DNA of 64,000 nt from Kosakonia sacchari (GCA_900109485.1 FOAY01000002.1:20392-84391); one strand, 5' to 3'. Shown: positions 43,704-56,156, counted from the first letter of the stretch. Numbers and translations: made by a program. The notes: generated by a model from the letters alone, not told the origin.

Positions 43704-43768
43704 GCCCGGTAAGCGTTAGCGCCACCGGGCAAGATGCCGGATGGCGCTGCGCTTATCTGGCCGACAAA
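43701..43768. repeat. BIME: two REP-like palindromes
   Basis: The first palindrome pairs GGCCCGGTAAGCG with CGCCACCGGGC (43703-43731). The second reads GCCGGATGGCGCTGCGC followed by TTATCTGGCCGAC (43737-43768), close to the REP consensus and in opposite orientation. It lies between convergent ytfH and cpdB. Confidence 0.75.
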
Positions 43769-43793
43769 AGCCAGGTTTCCCGGATCGGGTTAA

Positions 43794-45740
43794 TCACGAC
43801 TTGTTTAAATCGATGCTATAAATCGCAAAGCCGATTTCGTCGTTCCCCACTTTTTGCAGCGGATAACGCGCGTTCTGTTTAATAAACGCGGCAGCTTTCT
43901 CCGTCGGCGCGGTTTCAAAACGAATATCCAGCTTGTGGCTTGCGTGAACCGGTGCCAGTTGCCAGTTGTTATCTGCGGCGGGATGGATTTCCCCGGCGCG
44001 CTTCGTTTCATCGCTGATCCACTTTGCCAGCACGGCGCGGTTTTCATCCGGCGAAGCAAAAGCGATATGACTGTCGCCCGTCCCGGCAAACTTACCGCCG
44101 TAAGCGCGGTAATTATTAGTGGCAACGAGGAAAACCGCGTTCGGATCGATGGGCTTGCCGTTAAACGTCAGATCCTTAATGCGTTCCGCCTGCGGATTTA
44201 TGCTCTGGCATTCGCCGTCGTAACGCGCGGGCTGCGTCACATCGATCTGGTATTTCACGCCGTCGATAACATCGAAGTTATAGGTGCGGAAACCGTCCCA
44301 GTTAATCAGGTTTTGCGGCTTATCGCTGTTCGGATCGATTTGATTGAACTGCCCGGCAGAGCACTCCAGCCACTCTTTCACCTCTTTACCGGTCGCTTTT
44401 ACCACTACCAGCGTGTTGGGATAAAGGTAGAGATCGGCGGCGTTACGGAACGTAAGCTGGCCTTTTTCCACTTCAACAAAACTGGCCGGATCGTTTTTAC
44501 GTCCGCCCGCTTTAAATGGCGCGGCAGCAGAGAGCACCGGCAGTTTCGCCAGATCCGGATCGCCCTGAATAAAGTGCTCCACGTAGGCTTTTTGCGCGTT
44601 ATTCACCACCTGTACGGTCGGATCGTCCTGCACCAGCGACAGGTAGCTGTACATGTTGTCGGCCGACTGACCAATCGCCTTCCCCACAAAATGACGCGTG
44701 GCGTCGTGATCGTGTTTGAGGATAGCGACCAGCTTGCTGTCTTCGCCGACGAGGGCTTTTTTCGCTGCCGCGTCGTAGATGGGGCGCGCTTCGGCTTTGG
44801 ATTGCGTCACCTGCCATTTGCCGGAATCGTTGTTCAGCACCAGATCGACCACGCCGAGATGGTCGCCCCACATGCCCGGCATTACCGAAGGAATACCGTT
44901 CAGCGTGCCTTTGCTGATATCTGCGCCTTTGATGGCGGCAAAATCTTTACCCGGGAAGACGGCATGAGCGTGACCAAACAGAATGGCATCGACGCCCGGC
45001 ACTTCGCTCAGGTAGTAAACGGAGTTTTCCGCCATCGCCTGATACGGCTCTGCCGACAGCCCGGAGTGCGCCACCACGACCACCAGATCGGCACCTTTGG
45101 CGCGCATTTCCGGCACGTAGCGGCGCGCGGTTTCGGTGATGTCGTTGACCGTCACTTTGCCGTCGAGGTTGGCTTTATCCCACACCATGATCTGCGGCGG
45201 CACAAAACCGATATAACCGATGCGCAGCGTGTGGGTGTTGCCCTCTTTATCCTGCACGGCGGTCTCTTTAATCAGGTAAGGCGTGAACAGCGGTTTTTTA
45301 CTTTTTGCATCAATGATATTGGCATTCACATAGGGGAATTTCGCCCCCGCCAGCGCTTTGTGCAGGTAATCAAGGCCGTAGTTGAATTCATGATTGCCGA
45401 GGTTACCAACGGCGTAATCAAGGGTATTCATTGCCTTATAGACCGGGTGAATTTCTCCCGCTTTAAGCCCCTTTGCTGCCACATAGTCGCCCAGAGGGCT
45501 ACCCTGGATTAAGTCGCCGTTATCCACCAGCACGCTGTTTTTGACTTCGCCCCGCGCGGCGTTGATCAGGCTGGCAGTGCGCACCAGTCCGAATTTTTCC
45601 GTCGCGGTATCTTTGTAGTAATCAAAATCCATCATGTTGCTATGCAAATCAGTGGTTTCCAGAATACGTAAATCCACCGTTGCCGCCTGCACGCTGGCCG
45701 CAATCAGCGTCGCCAGAAGCGTTGCACTAAACTTAATCAT
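43794..45740 (-). CDS. cpdB: 2',3'-cyclic-nucleotide 2'-phosphodiesterase / 3'-nucleotidase CpdB
   Basis: A periplasmic bifunctional metallophosphatase that hydrolyses 2',3'-cyclic nucleotides and 3'-nucleotides. 648 residues (E. coli 647). Signal peptide about 1-19 (ending VQA). The metallophosphoesterase domain shows [26 protein letters not shown] and [10 protein letters not shown], and the C-terminal 5'-nucleotidase domain binds the base. The start was chosen at [12 protein letters not shown]; the frame is open 35 codons upstream without a signal sequence. Divergent from cysQ. Confidence 0.97.
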   Translation of the reverse strand: MIKFSATLLATLIAASVQAATVDLRILETTDLHSNMMDFDYYKDTATEKFGLVRTASLINAARGEVKNSVLVDNGDLIQGSPLGDYVAAKGLKAGEIHPVYKAMNTLDYAVGNLGNHEFNYGLDYLHKALAGAKFPYVNANIIDAKSKKPLFTPYLIKETAVQDKEGNTHTLRIGYIGFVPPQIMVWDKANLDGKVTVNDITETARRYVPEMRAKGADLVVVVAHSGLSAEPYQAMAENSVYYLSEVPGVDAILFGHAHAVFPGKDFAAIKGADISKGTLNGIPSVMPGMWGDHLGVVDLVLNNDSGKWQVTQSKAEARPIYDAAAKKALVGEDSKLVAILKHDHDATRHFVGKAIGQSADNMYSYLSLVQDDPTVQVVNNAQKAYVEHFIQGDPDLAKLPVLSAAAPFKAGGRKNDPASFVEVEKGQLTFRNAADLYLYPNTLVVVKATGKEVKEWLECSAGQFNQIDPNSDKPQNLINWDGFRTYNFDVIDGVKYQIDVTQPARYDGECQSINPQAERIKDLTFNGKPIDPNAVFLVATNNYRAYGGKFAGTGDSHIAFASPDENRAVLAKWISDETKRAGEIHPAADNNWQLAPVHASHKLDIRFETAPTEKAAAFIKQNARYPLQKVGNDEIGFAIYSIDLNKS

Positions 45741-45930
45741 CAGAGGTATCCTTTTTCGAACTAAGCCACAAAAGAAATTGTTATGTACATTTTGTTGCTT
45801 ACAGAACTGTGAATACTGCCATAAAAGTGAGCAAAGAAAACGCATTCGCTATCACAGATGGCAGATTCCAGCGCAATGCGATATAAGTAAAACAACGAGT
45901 TACAAACCACTGAACAGATAAGAGGTGGAT

Positions 45931-46671
45931 ATGTTAGATGCAATTTGCCAACTCGCGCGGGAAGCGGGTGACGCCATTATGCAGGTGTATGACGGTCACA
46001 AACCGATGGAGGTCACTAGTAAGGTGGATGACTCCCCGGTGACCGCCGCAGATATTGCGGCCCACGGCGTGATTGTGCGCGGTCTGCAGGCGCTGACACC
46101 GGATATTCCGGTGCTCTCGGAAGAGGATCCGCCCGCGTGGGACATTCGCCAGACATGGGGACGCTACTGGCTGGTGGATCCGCTGGACGGCACCAAAGAG
46201 TTTATCAAGCGTAACGGCGAGTTCACTGTCAATATTGCCTTGATTGAAAAGGGAAAACCTGTGCTTGGCGTGGTTTACGCGCCGGTGCTGAAAGTGATGT
46301 ACTCTGCCGCTGAAGGCAAAGCGTGGAAGGAAGAAGCGGGGCATCACCAGCAGATTCACGTGCGCGATGCGCGTCCGCCGCTGGTCGTGGTGAGCCGCTC
46401 CCATGCCGACGATGAACTGAAAGAGTATTTGCAGCAGTTAGGCGAACATCAAACCACGGCGATTGGTTCATCGCTGAAGTTCTGTCTGGTTGCGGAGGGG
46501 AAAGCGCAGCTCTATCCGCGTTTCGGGCCGACCAACGTCTGGGATACGGCGGCAGGGCATGCTGTTGCGGTAGCCGCCGGGGCGCATGTTCACGACTGGC
46601 AGGGGCGTACACTGGATTACACCCCGCGTGAATCCTTCCTCAACCCCGGCTTTCGGGTCTCTATTTACTGA
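45931..46671 (+). CDS. cysQ: 3'(2'),5'-bisphosphate nucleotidase CysQ
   Basis: 246 residues, the E. coli length. Degrades PAP (adenosine 3',5'-bisphosphate), the by-product of sulfate assimilation, to AMP; Mg-dependent and Li-sensitive. The inositol-monophosphatase-type motifs are [16 protein letters not shown] and WDTAAGHA. The start ATG lies behind AGAGGTGG; an in-frame GTG two codons upstream overlaps that site. Its stop overlaps the convergent ytfJ stop by 11 bp. Confidence 0.97.
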   Translation: MLDAICQLAREAGDAIMQVYDGHKPMEVTSKVDDSPVTAADIAAHGVIVRGLQALTPDIPVLSEEDPPAWDIRQTWGRYWLVDPLDGTKEFIKRNGEFTVNIALIEKGKPVLGVVYAPVLKVMYSAAEGKAWKEEAGHHQQIHVRDARPPLVVVSRSHADDELKEYLQQLGEHQTTAIGSSLKFCLVAEGKAQLYPRFGPTNVWDTAAGHAVAVAAGAHVHDWQGRTLDYTPRESFLNPGFRVSIY

Positions 46672-47218
46672 GTAACGTGTGCAGCAGGTCGATCACCTGC
46701 TGCACCTCTTGCTGGCTCAACCCGCCGTCTTTAGCAAACTGCACGCGGCCTTCTTTATCCAGCACGATAATCGCGGAACTCTCTTCGTCCAGCTGCCACG
46801 CTTTGCGCGTCACGCCTTCGCTATCCACGATAAATTGCGACCACGGATAGAGCTTCTTATTGCTCTCAATGCTGCTGCGCACAAACATGGCGCTGCCCGG
46901 AATGGCATCATCGGTGTTGACGATGGTGGTGGTTTGATAGCGGTCATGGGGGAGATTTGCGGCTTTTATCGCTTCTATCAGCCCGGCATTCTTCTCTTTA
47001 GCAGAGGTGCGACCGGCAATATGCTGTACAACCCGCACCTTGCCTGGAAGCTGGGCGCTGTTCCAGTTTTTATAGCTAAATTTGTCATTCTCAAGAATCA
47101 ACTCTCCTCTGTCGGTAATGCCCACAGGCGGCACGCGCTGATTGGTTTCGACGTTATGGGCTGCAACCATCAGCGGCAGTAACAGGCATGTCGCTGCCAG
47201 GATAGAACGTAGGGTCAT
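46661..47218 (-). CDS. ytfJ: Periplasmic thioredoxin-like protein YtfJ
   Basis: 185 residues (E. coli 184): a signal peptide (about 1-20) and a thioredoxin-like fold of the YtfJ_HI0045 family. The usual CXXC is absent. [17 protein letters not shown]-like and [20 protein letters not shown] segments match E. coli. Function not established. Convergent with cysQ. Confidence 0.94.
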   Translation of the reverse strand: MTLRSILAATCLLLPLMVAAHNVETNQRVPPVGITDRGELILENDKFSYKNWNSAQLPGKVRVVQHIAGRTSAKEKNAGLIEAIKAANLPHDRYQTTTIVNTDDAIPGSAMFVRSSIESNKKLYPWSQFIVDSEGVTRKAWQLDEESSAIIVLDKEGRVQFAKDGGLSQQEVQQVIDLLHTLLSK

Positions 47219-47543
47219 GGTGTTTCCTTATCGTTATGCAGGTGATCCGACCACTTGAATTACGGTTTTAATCATAAGTGCGATCTATATGTTTTTCCCG
47301 CAAGCGGGATGCCAGTTTGCGGGCGGACGCACATAACTGTGAAAAAAAATGGCTTTATACTGCGTGGATTAAAGGACTGAAAAGAATATTCTGAATAATT
47401 GTCATCAAAAGGTAAATAAAGTTATTCACACTATGTATGCGTGAGGTTCTGAACTATAGTCATTGAGCATTAAAATTTGCGCTCACCAACGCTGGTCCGA
47501 TTGTGGTACCGCAAGGGCGTAATGCTTTACAGGAGAGACAAGA
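47219..47543. other. Intergenic region between ytfJ and ytfK
   Basis: 325 bp without a gene. It must contain divergent promoters. A possible -10 TATAGT lies near 47454-47459 for ytfK, but with a poor -35, which suggests an activator. I looked for a PhoB box, since ytfK is in the E. coli Pho regulon, and found only a weak TGTCAT element (47400-47405). Confidence 0.4.
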
Positions 47544-47750
47544 ATGAAAATTTTCCAGCGTTACAACCCACTTCAGGTGGCTAAGTACGTAAAAATCCTG
47601 TTCCGTGGACGGTTGTATATCAAGGACGTTGGCGCTTTCGAGTTCGACAAGGGTAAGATCCTTATCCCGAAAGTGAAGGACAAACAGCATCTGTCTGTGA
47701 TGTCCGAAGTCAACCGTCAGGTTATGCGTCTGCAAACTGAGATGGCTTAA
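47544..47750 (+). CDS. ytfK: SpoT activator YtfK (DUF1107)
   Basis: 68 residues, the E. coli length, almost identical ([20 protein letters not shown]). In E. coli YtfK binds SpoT and tips it toward (p)ppGpp synthesis during phosphate or fatty-acid starvation. A strong AGGAGAG ribosome-binding site precedes the start. Monocistronic, convergent with paeA. Confidence 0.96.
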   Translation: MKIFQRYNPLQVAKYVKILFRGRLYIKDVGAFEFDKGKILIPKVKDKQHLSVMSEVNRQVMRLQTEMA

Positions 47751-47785
47751 CCAACCCGTTGTGCTATGCAGTAGTTTAAGTACTA

Positions 47786-47815
47786 TAAAAAAACGGCCCC
47801 ACAGGGGCCGTTGAT
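47786..47815 (-). terminator. Terminator of paeA (minus strand)
   Basis: Stem ACGGCCCC / GGGGCCGT with an ACA loop. On the minus strand it is followed by seven T; it may also stop ytfK transcripts inefficiently. Confidence 0.75.
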
Positions 47816-47829
47816 ATTTCTGCCGGCGA

Positions 47830-49167
47830 TTACGCCGCGCCTTTATCTTCCGCGTCGGGCAGCTTCGGCGTCAGCACCGCCGCGCGAGTGTCGATACGGG
47901 TAACCAGCAGCTGATCGATGCGGTAGTTATCGATATCCACCACCTCAAACTTGTAGCCGGAGAATTTCACCGCATCGGTGCGTTTGGGGATCTTACGCAG
48001 CATAAACATCATAAAACCGCCGATGGTTTCATAGTTGCCGGACTGCGGAAATTCATCGATATCCAGCACACGCATCACGTCATCAATCGGCGTGCCGCCA
48101 TCTATCAGCCATGAGTTTTCATCACGGGCGACAATCATCTCTTCCAGCCCTTGGCCGATCAGATCGCCCATCAGCGTGGTCATCACGTCATTAAGGGTGA
48201 TAACCCCGACCACCAGCGCGTATTCGTTCATGATCACCGCGAAGTCTTCACCGGCGGTTTTGAAACTTTCCAGCGCTTCCGACAGGGTTAAGGTGTCCGG
48301 CACGATCAGCGTGTTGCGGATCTGCACGCCGCTACTGAGCGCCATGCTTTGATTCGCCAGCACGCGATTGAGCAAATCTTTGGAATCGACATAGCCGACA
48401 ATATGGTCGATATCACCATTACAGACCAGAAACTTGGAATGCGGATGTTCAGAGACTTTGTTTTTCAGGCTCTGCTCATCTTCATGCAGATCGAACCAAA
48501 TCACGTTCTCGCGCGAAGTCATTGACGATGGCACGGTGCGTGACTCCAGTTCAAACACGTTCTCAATCAGTTCATGTTCCTGTTTACGCAGCACCCCGGC
48601 TAAGGCACCGGCTTCCACAACGGCATAAATATCGTCGGAGGTGATGTCGTCTTTGCGCGCCATCGGCAGTTTGAAAATGCGGAAGATGACGTTAGCCAGG
48701 CCGTTGAAGAACCAGACCAGCGGGCGGAAAACGAACAAGCAGAAGCGCATCGGGTTGATGATGCGCAAAGCCACGGCTTCGGGCGCAATCATACCGATGC
48801 GTTTCGGTGTCAGGTCGGCGAACAGGATAAACAGCCCGGTCACCAGCGAGAAGGAGATAATAAAGCTGAGCTGTTCGGCCAGCTCCGGGGAAGCCACGTT
48901 GAGCAACATGCTGTGAAAAACGGGAGAGAAGGCCGCATCGCCGACGATACCGCCAAGAATGGCGACGGCGTTAAGGCCAATTTGCACCACCGTAAAGAAC
49001 ATGCCGGGCGTTTCCTGCATTTTCAGAATGCGTTGCGCGTTGATGTTGCCTTCATCGGCAAGCAGTTTGAGCTTAATTTTTCGTGATGCGGCGAGTGAGA
49101 TCTCTGACAACGAGAAAAACGCACTTACCGCGATCAGACAGAGTATGACTAAGATGCTGTTTAACAT
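47830..49167 (-). CDS. paeA: Polyamine (putrescine/cadaverine) export protein PaeA (YtfL)
   Basis: 445 residues (E. coli 447). The N-terminal CNNM/DUF21 membrane domain (about 1-200, four spans) is followed by a CBS pair (about 215-335) and a CorC_HlyC domain (about 350-430). In E. coli and Salmonella it reduces cytoplasmic putrescine and cadaverine and protects stationary-phase cells. The start MLNSILVILCLIAVS matches E. coli. Confidence 0.95.
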   Translation of the reverse strand: MLNSILVILCLIAVSAFFSLSEISLAASRKIKLKLLADEGNINAQRILKMQETPGMFFTVVQIGLNAVAILGGIVGDAAFSPVFHSMLLNVASPELAEQLSFIISFSLVTGLFILFADLTPKRIGMIAPEAVALRIINPMRFCLFVFRPLVWFFNGLANVIFRIFKLPMARKDDITSDDIYAVVEAGALAGVLRKQEHELIENVFELESRTVPSSMTSRENVIWFDLHEDEQSLKNKVSEHPHSKFLVCNGDIDHIVGYVDSKDLLNRVLANQSMALSSGVQIRNTLIVPDTLTLSEALESFKTAGEDFAVIMNEYALVVGVITLNDVMTTLMGDLIGQGLEEMIVARDENSWLIDGGTPIDDVMRVLDIDEFPQSGNYETIGGFMMFMLRKIPKRTDAVKFSGYKFEVVDIDNYRIDQLLVTRIDTRAAVLTPKLPDAEDKGAA

Positions 49168-49346
49168 AATTTATCCAGCTGTTAACCGGATCCTCGGAAG
49201 GGGTTTTGAAAATCCATGTGGTAAACACAATGAAAGCCGGCCCGAAGCGGTGGGCCGGCAATTTCGAAGGGTAGTATAGCGTAAGCCTGTCGCAAGCTGC
49301 CAGAGGCTTAGTTTTCGCCGAATTGCCTGAGAATTCCCTTACTGTT

Positions 49347-49991
49347 TTACGGGTTAAGCTGCGGCGGTAAACAAACCCCAATGCCACCGATACCGCAGTA
49401 GCCATGCGGGTTTTTATATAAATACTGCTGATGCTCATCTTCCGCGTAGTAGAACGGCGTTGCGGATTTGATCTCCGTGGTGACGGTACGCGCATCTCCG
49501 GCGCTGCGCATGGCTGCCTGGAAGCGTTCAAGGCTGGCGCGCGCGGCGGCGTTTTGCTCCGGCGTCAGCGGGTAGATCGCGGAGCGGTACTGGGTGCCGA
49601 GATCGTTACCCTGACGCATTCCCTGTGCCGGATCGTGGTTTTCCCAGAACACCTGCAACAGCTGCTCGTAGCTCACCACTTTCGGGTCGTACACCACGCG
49701 CACGGCTTCGGCATGGCCGGTCTGCCCGGTGCACACTTCACGGTAGGTCGGGTTTGGCGTATAGCCGCCGGTGTAGCCCGCAGCGGTGCTGTAGACGCCA
49801 GGTAACTGCCAGAACAGGCGCTCTACGCCCCAGAAACAGCCCATAGCAAACAGCGCAATCTCCATACCTTCCGGAACATGGCTCATTGAATGCTCGTTAA
49901 CAGCGTGTAAACTGGCAACCGGCATAGGTGTATTGCGTCCGGGCAATGCATCTGACTGAGAAACAAGGTCTTTTTTATTGAAAAAGCTCAC
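49347..49991 (-). CDS. msrA: Peptide methionine (S)-S-oxide reductase MsrA
   Basis: 214 residues (E. coli 212). Reduces S-methionine sulfoxide in proteins and free. Catalytic Cys52 lies in GCFWGVE; recycling cysteines are in the C-terminal [14 protein letters not shown]. The start codon is GTG with GGGAGG 7 bp upstream. Divergent from tamA. Confidence 0.96.
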   Translation of the reverse strand: MSFFNKKDLVSQSDALPGRNTPMPVASLHAVNEHSMSHVPEGMEIALFAMGCFWGVERLFWQLPGVYSTAAGYTGGYTPNPTYREVCTGQTGHAEAVRVVYDPKVVSYEQLLQVFWENHDPAQGMRQGNDLGTQYRSAIYPLTPEQNAAARASLERFQAAMRSAGDARTVTTEIKSATPFYYAEDEHQQYLYKNPHGYCGIGGIGVCLPPQLNP

Positions 49992-50235
49992 GGTGATACC
50001 TCCCGGCGAGAGTAATTGCGGTTAGGGTTGTGTTGCGGCGTGTGTTTTAACACAATAAACATCACAAATCAGGCTAGATTTAAACATAAGAAATTTTGGG
50101 CTAGCCGTCCTTTTTTCAACCTGCGTTAGCGGGTTTTTATCAGCCTGTGTTCTGTATAAAAGCCGAGCAGGCTCAGCGCGGAGTTGCGCTTACGTTTCCT
50201 TCCAGAGGTGGGAACAAGGATATTCAGGAGAGAAC

Positions 50236-51969
50236 GTGCCAAAGATCCGTCTTTTATGTTTTGCCGGTTTGTTGCTGGTGAGTGAAACGGCTTTTGCCGC
50301 GAATGTACGATTAAAACTGGAGGGATTAACGGGCGAACTGCAAAAAAATGTGCGCGCTCAGTTGTCCACTATCCAGAGCGATGAAGTGACGCCGGATCGG
50401 CGTTTTCAGGCACGTGTTGATGATGCTATCCGCGAAGGGTTGAAAGCCTTAGGCTACTACGAACCTACCATTGATTTCGAACTGCGCCCGCCGCCGGCCA
50501 AAGGGCGTCAGGTATTGATTGCCCGCGTCTCGGCGGGCGAACCGGTGTTGATTGGCGGCACCAACGTAATCCTGCGCGGCGGTGCGCGTGACGACAGCGA
50601 TTACCTGGCGCTGCTCAAAAAGCGTCCCGCCATCGGCACCGTGCTGCACCATAGCGATTACGACAATTTCAAAAAATCCCTCACTAATGTGGCGCTGCGC
50701 AAAGGCTACTTTGACAGTCAATTCCTTAAAAGCCAGCTTGGCGTCGCGCTCGAGCGCCACCAGGCCTTCTGGGATATCGACTACGACAGCGGCCAGCGCT
50801 ACCGCTTTGGCGCGGTGACTTTTGAAGGTTCGCAAATTCGCGACGAATATCTGCAAAACCTCGTCCCGTTTCATGAAGGGGATTACTACCAGACCCAGGA
50901 TCTGGCGGAGCTGAACCGCCGCCTGTCCGCCACCGGCTGGTTTAACTCTGTTGTGGTTGCTCCTGAATTTGATAAAGCGCGTAAGACCAAAGTGCTGCCG
51001 CTGAAAGGCGTGGTGTCACCGCGTACGGAAAACACCATCGAAACGGGGGTTGGCTACTCCACCGATGTCGGGCCGCGCGTTAAAGCGACGTGGAAAAAGC
51101 CGTGGATGAACTCTTACGGCCACAGCCTGACCACCAGTATGAGCGTCTCGGCGCCGGAACAGCAGCTTGATTTCAGCTATAAGATGCCGCTACTGAAAAA
51201 CCCGCTGGAGCAATATTATCTGGTGCAGGGCGGCTTTAAGCGTACCGATCTGAACGATACTGAAGCGGATTCCACCACGCTTGCGCTGTCGCGCTACTGG
51301 GATCTCTCCAGCGGCTGGCAGCGGGCGATTAACCTGCGCTGGAGCCTCGACCACTTTACGCAGGCCAGCGTCACCAACACCACCATGTTGCTCTATCCCG
51401 GCGTGATGATCAGCCGGACCCGCTCGCGCGGCGGCCTGATGCCAACCTGGGGCGACTCGCAACGCTACTCGGTCGATTACTCCAACACCGCCTGGGGATC
51501 GGATGTCGATTTCCTCGTATTACAGGCGCAAAACGTCTGGATCCGCACGCTTTACGATCGCCACCGCTTTGTGGCGCGCGGCAATCTCGGCTGGATCGAA
51601 ACCGGTGATTTCAACCGCGTACCGCCGGATCTGCGCTTCTTCGCCGGGGGCGATCGCAGTATTCGCGGTTACAAATACAAATCCATCGCGCCGAGAGATG
51701 ATGACGGCAAGCTGATCGGGGCATCCAAGCTGGCGACCGGATCGCTGGAGTACCAGTACAACGTGACCGGGAAATGGTGGGGCGCTGTATTCGTTGACAG
51801 CGGCGAAGCGGTCAGCGACATCCGGCGCAGCGATTTTAAAACCGGGACCGGCGTTGGTGTGCGCTGGGAATCGCCGGTCGGGCCTATCAAGCTCGATTTC
51901 GCCGTGCCGGTCGGCGACAAAGATGAACACGGATTACAGTTTTACATCGGTCTGGGGCCAGAATTATGA
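50236..51969 (+). CDS. tamA: Translocation and assembly module subunit TamA
   Basis: An outer-membrane Omp85 protein that, with TamB, moves autotransporters and phospholipids across the envelope. 577 residues, the E. coli length. Signal peptide about 1-21 (ending AFA), three POTRA domains (about 22-265) and a 16-strand barrel (about 266-577) with the conserved RGY lid motif in [12 protein letters not shown]. The start is GTG behind CAGGAGAG. It overlaps tamB by 4 bp (ATGA). Confidence 0.97.
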   Translation: MPKIRLLCFAGLLLVSETAFAANVRLKLEGLTGELQKNVRAQLSTIQSDEVTPDRRFQARVDDAIREGLKALGYYEPTIDFELRPPPAKGRQVLIARVSAGEPVLIGGTNVILRGGARDDSDYLALLKKRPAIGTVLHHSDYDNFKKSLTNVALRKGYFDSQFLKSQLGVALERHQAFWDIDYDSGQRYRFGAVTFEGSQIRDEYLQNLVPFHEGDYYQTQDLAELNRRLSATGWFNSVVVAPEFDKARKTKVLPLKGVVSPRTENTIETGVGYSTDVGPRVKATWKKPWMNSYGHSLTTSMSVSAPEQQLDFSYKMPLLKNPLEQYYLVQGGFKRTDLNDTEADSTTLALSRYWDLSSGWQRAINLRWSLDHFTQASVTNTTMLLYPGVMISRTRSRGGLMPTWGDSQRYSVDYSNTAWGSDVDFLVLQAQNVWIRTLYDRHRFVARGNLGWIETGDFNRVPPDLRFFAGGDRSIRGYKYKSIAPRDDDGKLIGASKLATGSLEYQYNVTGKWWGAVFVDSGEAVSDIRRSDFKTGTGVGVRWESPVGPIKLDFAVPVGDKDEHGLQFYIGLGPEL

Positions 51970-54900
51970 GTTTATGGAAGAAAATCAGCCTCGGCGTACT
52001 GGTGTTTATCCTGCTGCTGCTGGCAACCGTTGTCTTTCTGGTGGGCACTACCAGCGGGCTGCATCTGTTGTTTAACGCAGCAAACCGCTGGGTGCCGGGG
52101 CTGGAAATTGGCCAGGTGACCGGCGGCTGGCGCGATCTGACGCTGAGAAACCTGCGCTATACGCAGCCTGGCGTCGCGGTGAATGCCGGGGAGATCCACC
52201 TTGCGGTCAAACTGGGTTGCCTGCGTAACAGCAGCTTCTGTGTCAACGATCTGTCGCTGAAAGAGATTAATGTCGCCATCGACAGCAAACAAATGCCGCA
52301 GAGCGCGCCCGTACAGGAAGAGGAGAGCGGGCCGCTGAATCTCTCCACGCCCTATCCGATTACCTTAAGCCGGGTGGCGCTGAACAATGTAAATATCAAA
52401 ATCGATGACACCACGGTATCGGTGATGGATTTCAGCACCGGGCTGAACTGGCAAGAAAAGAACCTGACGCTGACGCCGACGTCGCTGAAAGGGTTGCTAA
52501 TCGCGCTGCCGAAAGTGGCCGATGTCGCACAAAAAGAGGTGGTGGAGCCGAAGATCCAGAAGCCGCAGCCGCAGGAAAAACCGCTGGGTGAAACGCTGAA
52601 AGCGCTGTTTGACAAACCGCTGCTGCCGGAAATGACCGATGTGCACCTGCCGTTGAATCTCAATATTGAGGAGTTCCGCGGCGAACAGTTGCGTCTGACC
52701 GGCGACACCGATCTTCTGGTCAGCAGCCTGCTGTTGAAAGTCAGCAGCATCGACGGACAGATGAAGCTTGATGCGCTGGATATCGACTCCAGCCAGGGGA
52801 CGGTAAACGCCACTGGCAGTGCGCAACTGCGTGATAACTGGCCGGTAGATATCACCCTCAACAGCACGCTGAATATCGATCCGCTGAAGGGCGAGAAGGT
52901 GAAGCTGAAAGTTGGCGGCGAAATGCGTAAGCAACTTGAGGTTGGCGTGAATCTCTCCGGCCCGGTTGATATGGTCTTACGGGCGCAAACGCAGCTCGCC
53001 GAAGCGGGATTGCCGTTCAACCTTGAGTTGACGAGCCAGCAGCTTTACTGGCCGTTTACCGGGACAAAACAGTTCCAGGCGGACGATACCAGACTGACCT
53101 TTTCCGGCAAAATGACCGATTACACGCTGTCGTTCCGCACGGCGGTGAAAGGGCAGGATATTCCCCCGGCAACCATTACGCTGGACGGTAAAGGTAACGC
53201 GCAGCAGATCAGCCTTGATAAGTTAACCATCGCCGCGCTGGAGGGGAAAACCGAGCTGAAAGCGCTGCTCGACTGGCAGCAGGCGATCAGCTGGCGCGGC
53301 GAACTGACGCTTGACGGTATTGATACGGCAAAAACTTTCCCCGAGTGGCCATCAAAACTGAATGGCCTGATCAAAACTCGCGGCAGCCTGTACGGCGGTA
53401 GCTGGCAGATGGATGTGCCGGAGCTGAAGCTCAGCGGCAACGTGAAGCAAAACAAAGTGAGCGTTGACGGGCAACTGAAGGGCAACAGCTATTTGCAGTG
53501 GACGATCCCGGGCCTGCATCTGGCGCTGGGGAAAAACAGCGCCGATATCAAAGGCGAACTGGGGGTTAAGGATTTGAACCTCGACGCTAACATTGATGCG
53601 CCGGGGCTGAATAATGCCTTGCCGGGCCTCGGTGGAACGGCGAAAGGGGTGGTGAAAGTGCGCGGTACGGTCGATGCGCCGCAGGCGCTGGTGGACATTA
53701 CCGCCAACGCGCTGCGCTGGCAGGAGCTGTCTGTCGCCCGCGTTCGCGTTGAAGGAGATGTTACGTCCAGCGATCAGATTGCCGGGAAACTCAACGCGCG
53801 CATTGAGCGTATCGCCCAGCCGGGCGTGAACCTCAGCCTGGTAACGCTGAATGCCGACGGCAACGAAAAGCAGCACAAGTTGCAGTTGCGCGTACAGGGC
53901 GAGCCGGTCTCCGGGCAGTTAAATCTGGCCGGGAGCTTCGATCGCCAGCAGCAGCGCTGGAAAGGGACGCTGAGCGATACCCGCTTTGCCACGCCGATTG
54001 GTCCGTGGTCGATCAACCGGCCAATCACCCTCGATTACCGTAATCTGGAGCAGAAAATCGCTATCGGCCCGCACTGCTGGCTGAACCCCAACGCCGAACT
54101 GTGCGTGCCGCAGACCATTGATGCAGGCGCCGAAGGGCGCGCGGTAGTGAATCTGAATCGCTTCGATCTGGCGATGCTCAAACCGTTTATGCCGGATACC
54201 ACACAGGCCAGCGGCGTGTTCAGCGGTAAGGCCGATGTGAGTTGGGACACCACCAAAGCGGGCCTGCCGCAGGGCGAGGTGACGCTTTCCGGGCGCGGCG
54301 TGAAGGTCACCCAGGAAGTGAATGGCGCGCCGCTGCCGGTGGCGTTCGATACTTTGAACCTGAATGCGCAACTGCGTAACAACCGTGCCGATCTCGGCTG
54401 GCTGATTCGCCTGACGAACAACGGCCAGTTTGATGGTCAGCTACAGATTACCGATCCGCAGGGACGACGTAATCTGGGCGGCAATGTGAACATCCGTAAC
54501 TTCTCGCTGGCAATGGCCAACGCCATCTTTAGCCGTGGCGAGAAAGCGGCAGGGACGCTGAATGCCAACCTGCGGCTGGCGGGGAATGCACAAAGCCCGC
54601 AATTGTTCGGGCAGCTAGGGCTGAACGGGCTGGATGTCGAGGGCAACTTTATGCCGTTCGACATGCAGCCCAGCCAGTTGGCGATCAATTTCAACGGCAT
54701 GAGTTCGACGTTGCAGGGCGTGGTGCGTACCGGGCAGGGGCAGATCAACCTCAGCGGGGATGCTGACTGGCGGCAACTGGATAACTGGCGTGCGCGTGTG
54801 GCGGCGAAAGGCAGTAAAGTGCGCATTACTGTGCCGCCGATGGTGCGGCTGGATGTTTCGCCGGATGTGGTATTTGAAGCCACGCCAAGCTTGTTTACGC

Positions 54901-55742
54901 TCGACGGGAATGTCGATGTGCCGTGGGCGCGCATTGTGGTGCACGATCTGCCGGAAAGCGCAGTGGGCGTCTCCAGTGATGAGGTGATGCTCAACAACGA
55001 TCTGCAACCGGAGCAGCCAAAGAGCGCGTCGATTCCGATCAACAGCAATCTGACGGTCCACGTCGGCAATAACGTGCGGCTGGATGCTTTCGGCCTGAAA
55101 GCGCGGCTGACCGGCGACCTGAAAGTGGCGCAGGATAAGCAAGGGCTGGGGCTGAACGGGCAAATTAATATCCCGGAAGGGCGCTTCCATGCGTATGGCC
55201 AGGATCTGATTGTGCGTAAAGGCGAACTGCTGTTCTCCGGCCCGCCGGATCAACCGCTGCTGAACATTGAGGCGATTCGTAATCCGGACTCGACCGAAAA
55301 CGATGTTATCGCCGGGGTTCGCGTTACTGGTACGGCGGATGAACCGAAAGCTGAGATCTTCTCCGATCCGACGATGTCGCAGCAGGAGGCGCTCTCTTAT
55401 CTGCTGCGCGGGCAGGGGCTGGATAGCGAGCAGAGCGACAGCGCGGCAATGACCTCTATGCTGATTGGCTTAGGGGTTGCACAAAGTGGTCAGGTTGTGG
55501 GTAAAATCGGCGAGACATTTGGCGTCAGCAATCTGGCGCTGGATACTCAGGGGGTAGGCGACTCCTCCCAGGTGGTGGTCAGCGGCTATGTTCTGCCGGG
55601 TCTACAGGTCAAATATGGCGTAGGAATTTTTGACTCACTGGCGACTCTCACGTTACGTTATCGCCTGATGCCTAAGCTGTATCTCGAAGCGGTGTCTGGC
55701 GTAGATCAGGCACTAGATTTGCTCTATCAGTTTGAGTTTTAG
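51966..55742 (+). CDS. tamB: Translocation and assembly module subunit TamB
   Basis: An inner-membrane-anchored bridge of 1258 residues (E. coli 1259). One N-terminal span (about 7-29) is followed by a very long beta-taco/AsmA-like groove through the periplasm and a C-terminal TamB (DUF490) domain that contacts TamA, ending in LLYQFEF. It works with YhdP and YdbH in lipid transport to the outer membrane. Translationally coupled to tamA; ytfP begins 2 bp after its stop. Confidence 0.97.
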   Translation: MSLWKKISLGVLVFILLLLATVVFLVGTTSGLHLLFNAANRWVPGLEIGQVTGGWRDLTLRNLRYTQPGVAVNAGEIHLAVKLGCLRNSSFCVNDLSLKEINVAIDSKQMPQSAPVQEEESGPLNLSTPYPITLSRVALNNVNIKIDDTTVSVMDFSTGLNWQEKNLTLTPTSLKGLLIALPKVADVAQKEVVEPKIQKPQPQEKPLGETLKALFDKPLLPEMTDVHLPLNLNIEEFRGEQLRLTGDTDLLVSSLLLKVSSIDGQMKLDALDIDSSQGTVNATGSAQLRDNWPVDITLNSTLNIDPLKGEKVKLKVGGEMRKQLEVGVNLSGPVDMVLRAQTQLAEAGLPFNLELTSQQLYWPFTGTKQFQADDTRLTFSGKMTDYTLSFRTAVKGQDIPPATITLDGKGNAQQISLDKLTIAALEGKTELKALLDWQQAISWRGELTLDGIDTAKTFPEWPSKLNGLIKTRGSLYGGSWQMDVPELKLSGNVKQNKVSVDGQLKGNSYLQWTIPGLHLALGKNSADIKGELGVKDLNLDANIDAPGLNNALPGLGGTAKGVVKVRGTVDAPQALVDITANALRWQELSVARVRVEGDVTSSDQIAGKLNARIERIAQPGVNLSLVTLNADGNEKQHKLQLRVQGEPVSGQLNLAGSFDRQQQRWKGTLSDTRFATPIGPWSINRPITLDYRNLEQKIAIGPHCWLNPNAELCVPQTIDAGAEGRAVVNLNRFDLAMLKPFMPDTTQASGVFSGKADVSWDTTKAGLPQGEVTLSGRGVKVTQEVNGAPLPVAFDTLNLNAQLRNNRADLGWLIRLTNNGQFDGQLQITDPQGRRNLGGNVNIRNFSLAMANAIFSRGEKAAGTLNANLRLAGNAQSPQLFGQLGLNGLDVEGNFMPFDMQPSQLAINFNGMSSTLQGVVRTGQGQINLSGDADWRQLDNWRARVAAKGSKVRITVPPMVRLDVSPDVVFEATPSLFTLDGNVDVPWARIVVHDLPESAVGVSSDEVMLNNDLQPEQPKSASIPINSNLTVHVGNNVRLDAFGLKARLTGDLKVAQDKQGLGLNGQINIPEGRFHAYGQDLIVRKGELLFSGPPDQPLLNIEAIRNPDSTENDVIAGVRVTGTADEPKAEIFSDPTMSQQEALSYLLRGQGLDSEQSDSAAMTSMLIGLGVAQSGQVVGKIGETFGVSNLALDTQGVGDSSQVVVSGYVLPGLQVKYGVGIFDSLATLTLRYRLMPKLYLEAVSGVDQALDLLYQFEF

Positions 55743-55744
55743 CA

Positions 55745-56095
55745 ATGCGAATATTTGTCTACGGCAGTTTACGACGCAAGCAGGGCAACAGCCACTGGAT
55801 GACCAACGCTCAGTGGCTGGGGGACTTTTGCGTCGAAAATCATCAGCTGTATAGTCTGGGGCATTACCCGGGGGCTGTTCCGGGCGAAGGAAACGTGAAG
55901 GGCGAAGTTTACCGCATCGATGCGGCAACGCTCGGCGAACTGGATGCTTTACGTACCGCAGGCGGCGAATACAAACGCCAACTGATCCAGACGCCTTATG
56001 GCAGCGCCTGGATGTATGTGTACCAGCGTTCGGTTGAGGGAAGAACCTTGATTGAAAGCGGTAACTGGCTGGACAGGGAACAGTACCAAAAGTAA
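55745..56095 (+). CDS. ytfP: Gamma-glutamylcyclotransferase-like protein YtfP
   Basis: 116 residues (E. coli 113) with the GGCT/AIG2 fold. VYGSLRRKQGNS is the substrate loop near the N-terminus and GEVYRID follows in the core. The reaction in bacteria is not established. It starts 2 bp after tamB and so is part of the tamAB operon. A terminator follows. Confidence 0.95.
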   Translation: MRIFVYGSLRRKQGNSHWMTNAQWLGDFCVENHQLYSLGHYPGAVPGEGNVKGEVYRIDAATLGELDALRTAGGEYKRQLIQTPYGSAWMYVYQRSVEGRTLIESGNWLDREQYQK

Positions 56096-56106
56096 TCAGT
56101 CCTGGA

Positions 56107-56134
56107 GAACCGCGCCGCATGGCGCGGTTTTTCT
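56107..56134 (+). terminator. Terminator of the tamA-tamB-ytfP operon
   Basis: Stem AACCGCGCC / TGGCGCGGTT with a GCA loop, followed by TTTTTC. Confidence 0.82.
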
Positions 56135-56156
56135 TTGGCGGGGCGCAGAAATTTTT

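Noticed and set aside
43854-45512. 552-codon open frame antisense to cpdB
   Set aside because: A shadow of the cpdB codon usage; no recognisable domain, and CpdB is intact on the other strand.
47396-47430. PhoB box upstream of ytfK
   Set aside because: Only one weak TGTCAT half-repeat was found; the second 11-bp repeat is not convincing.
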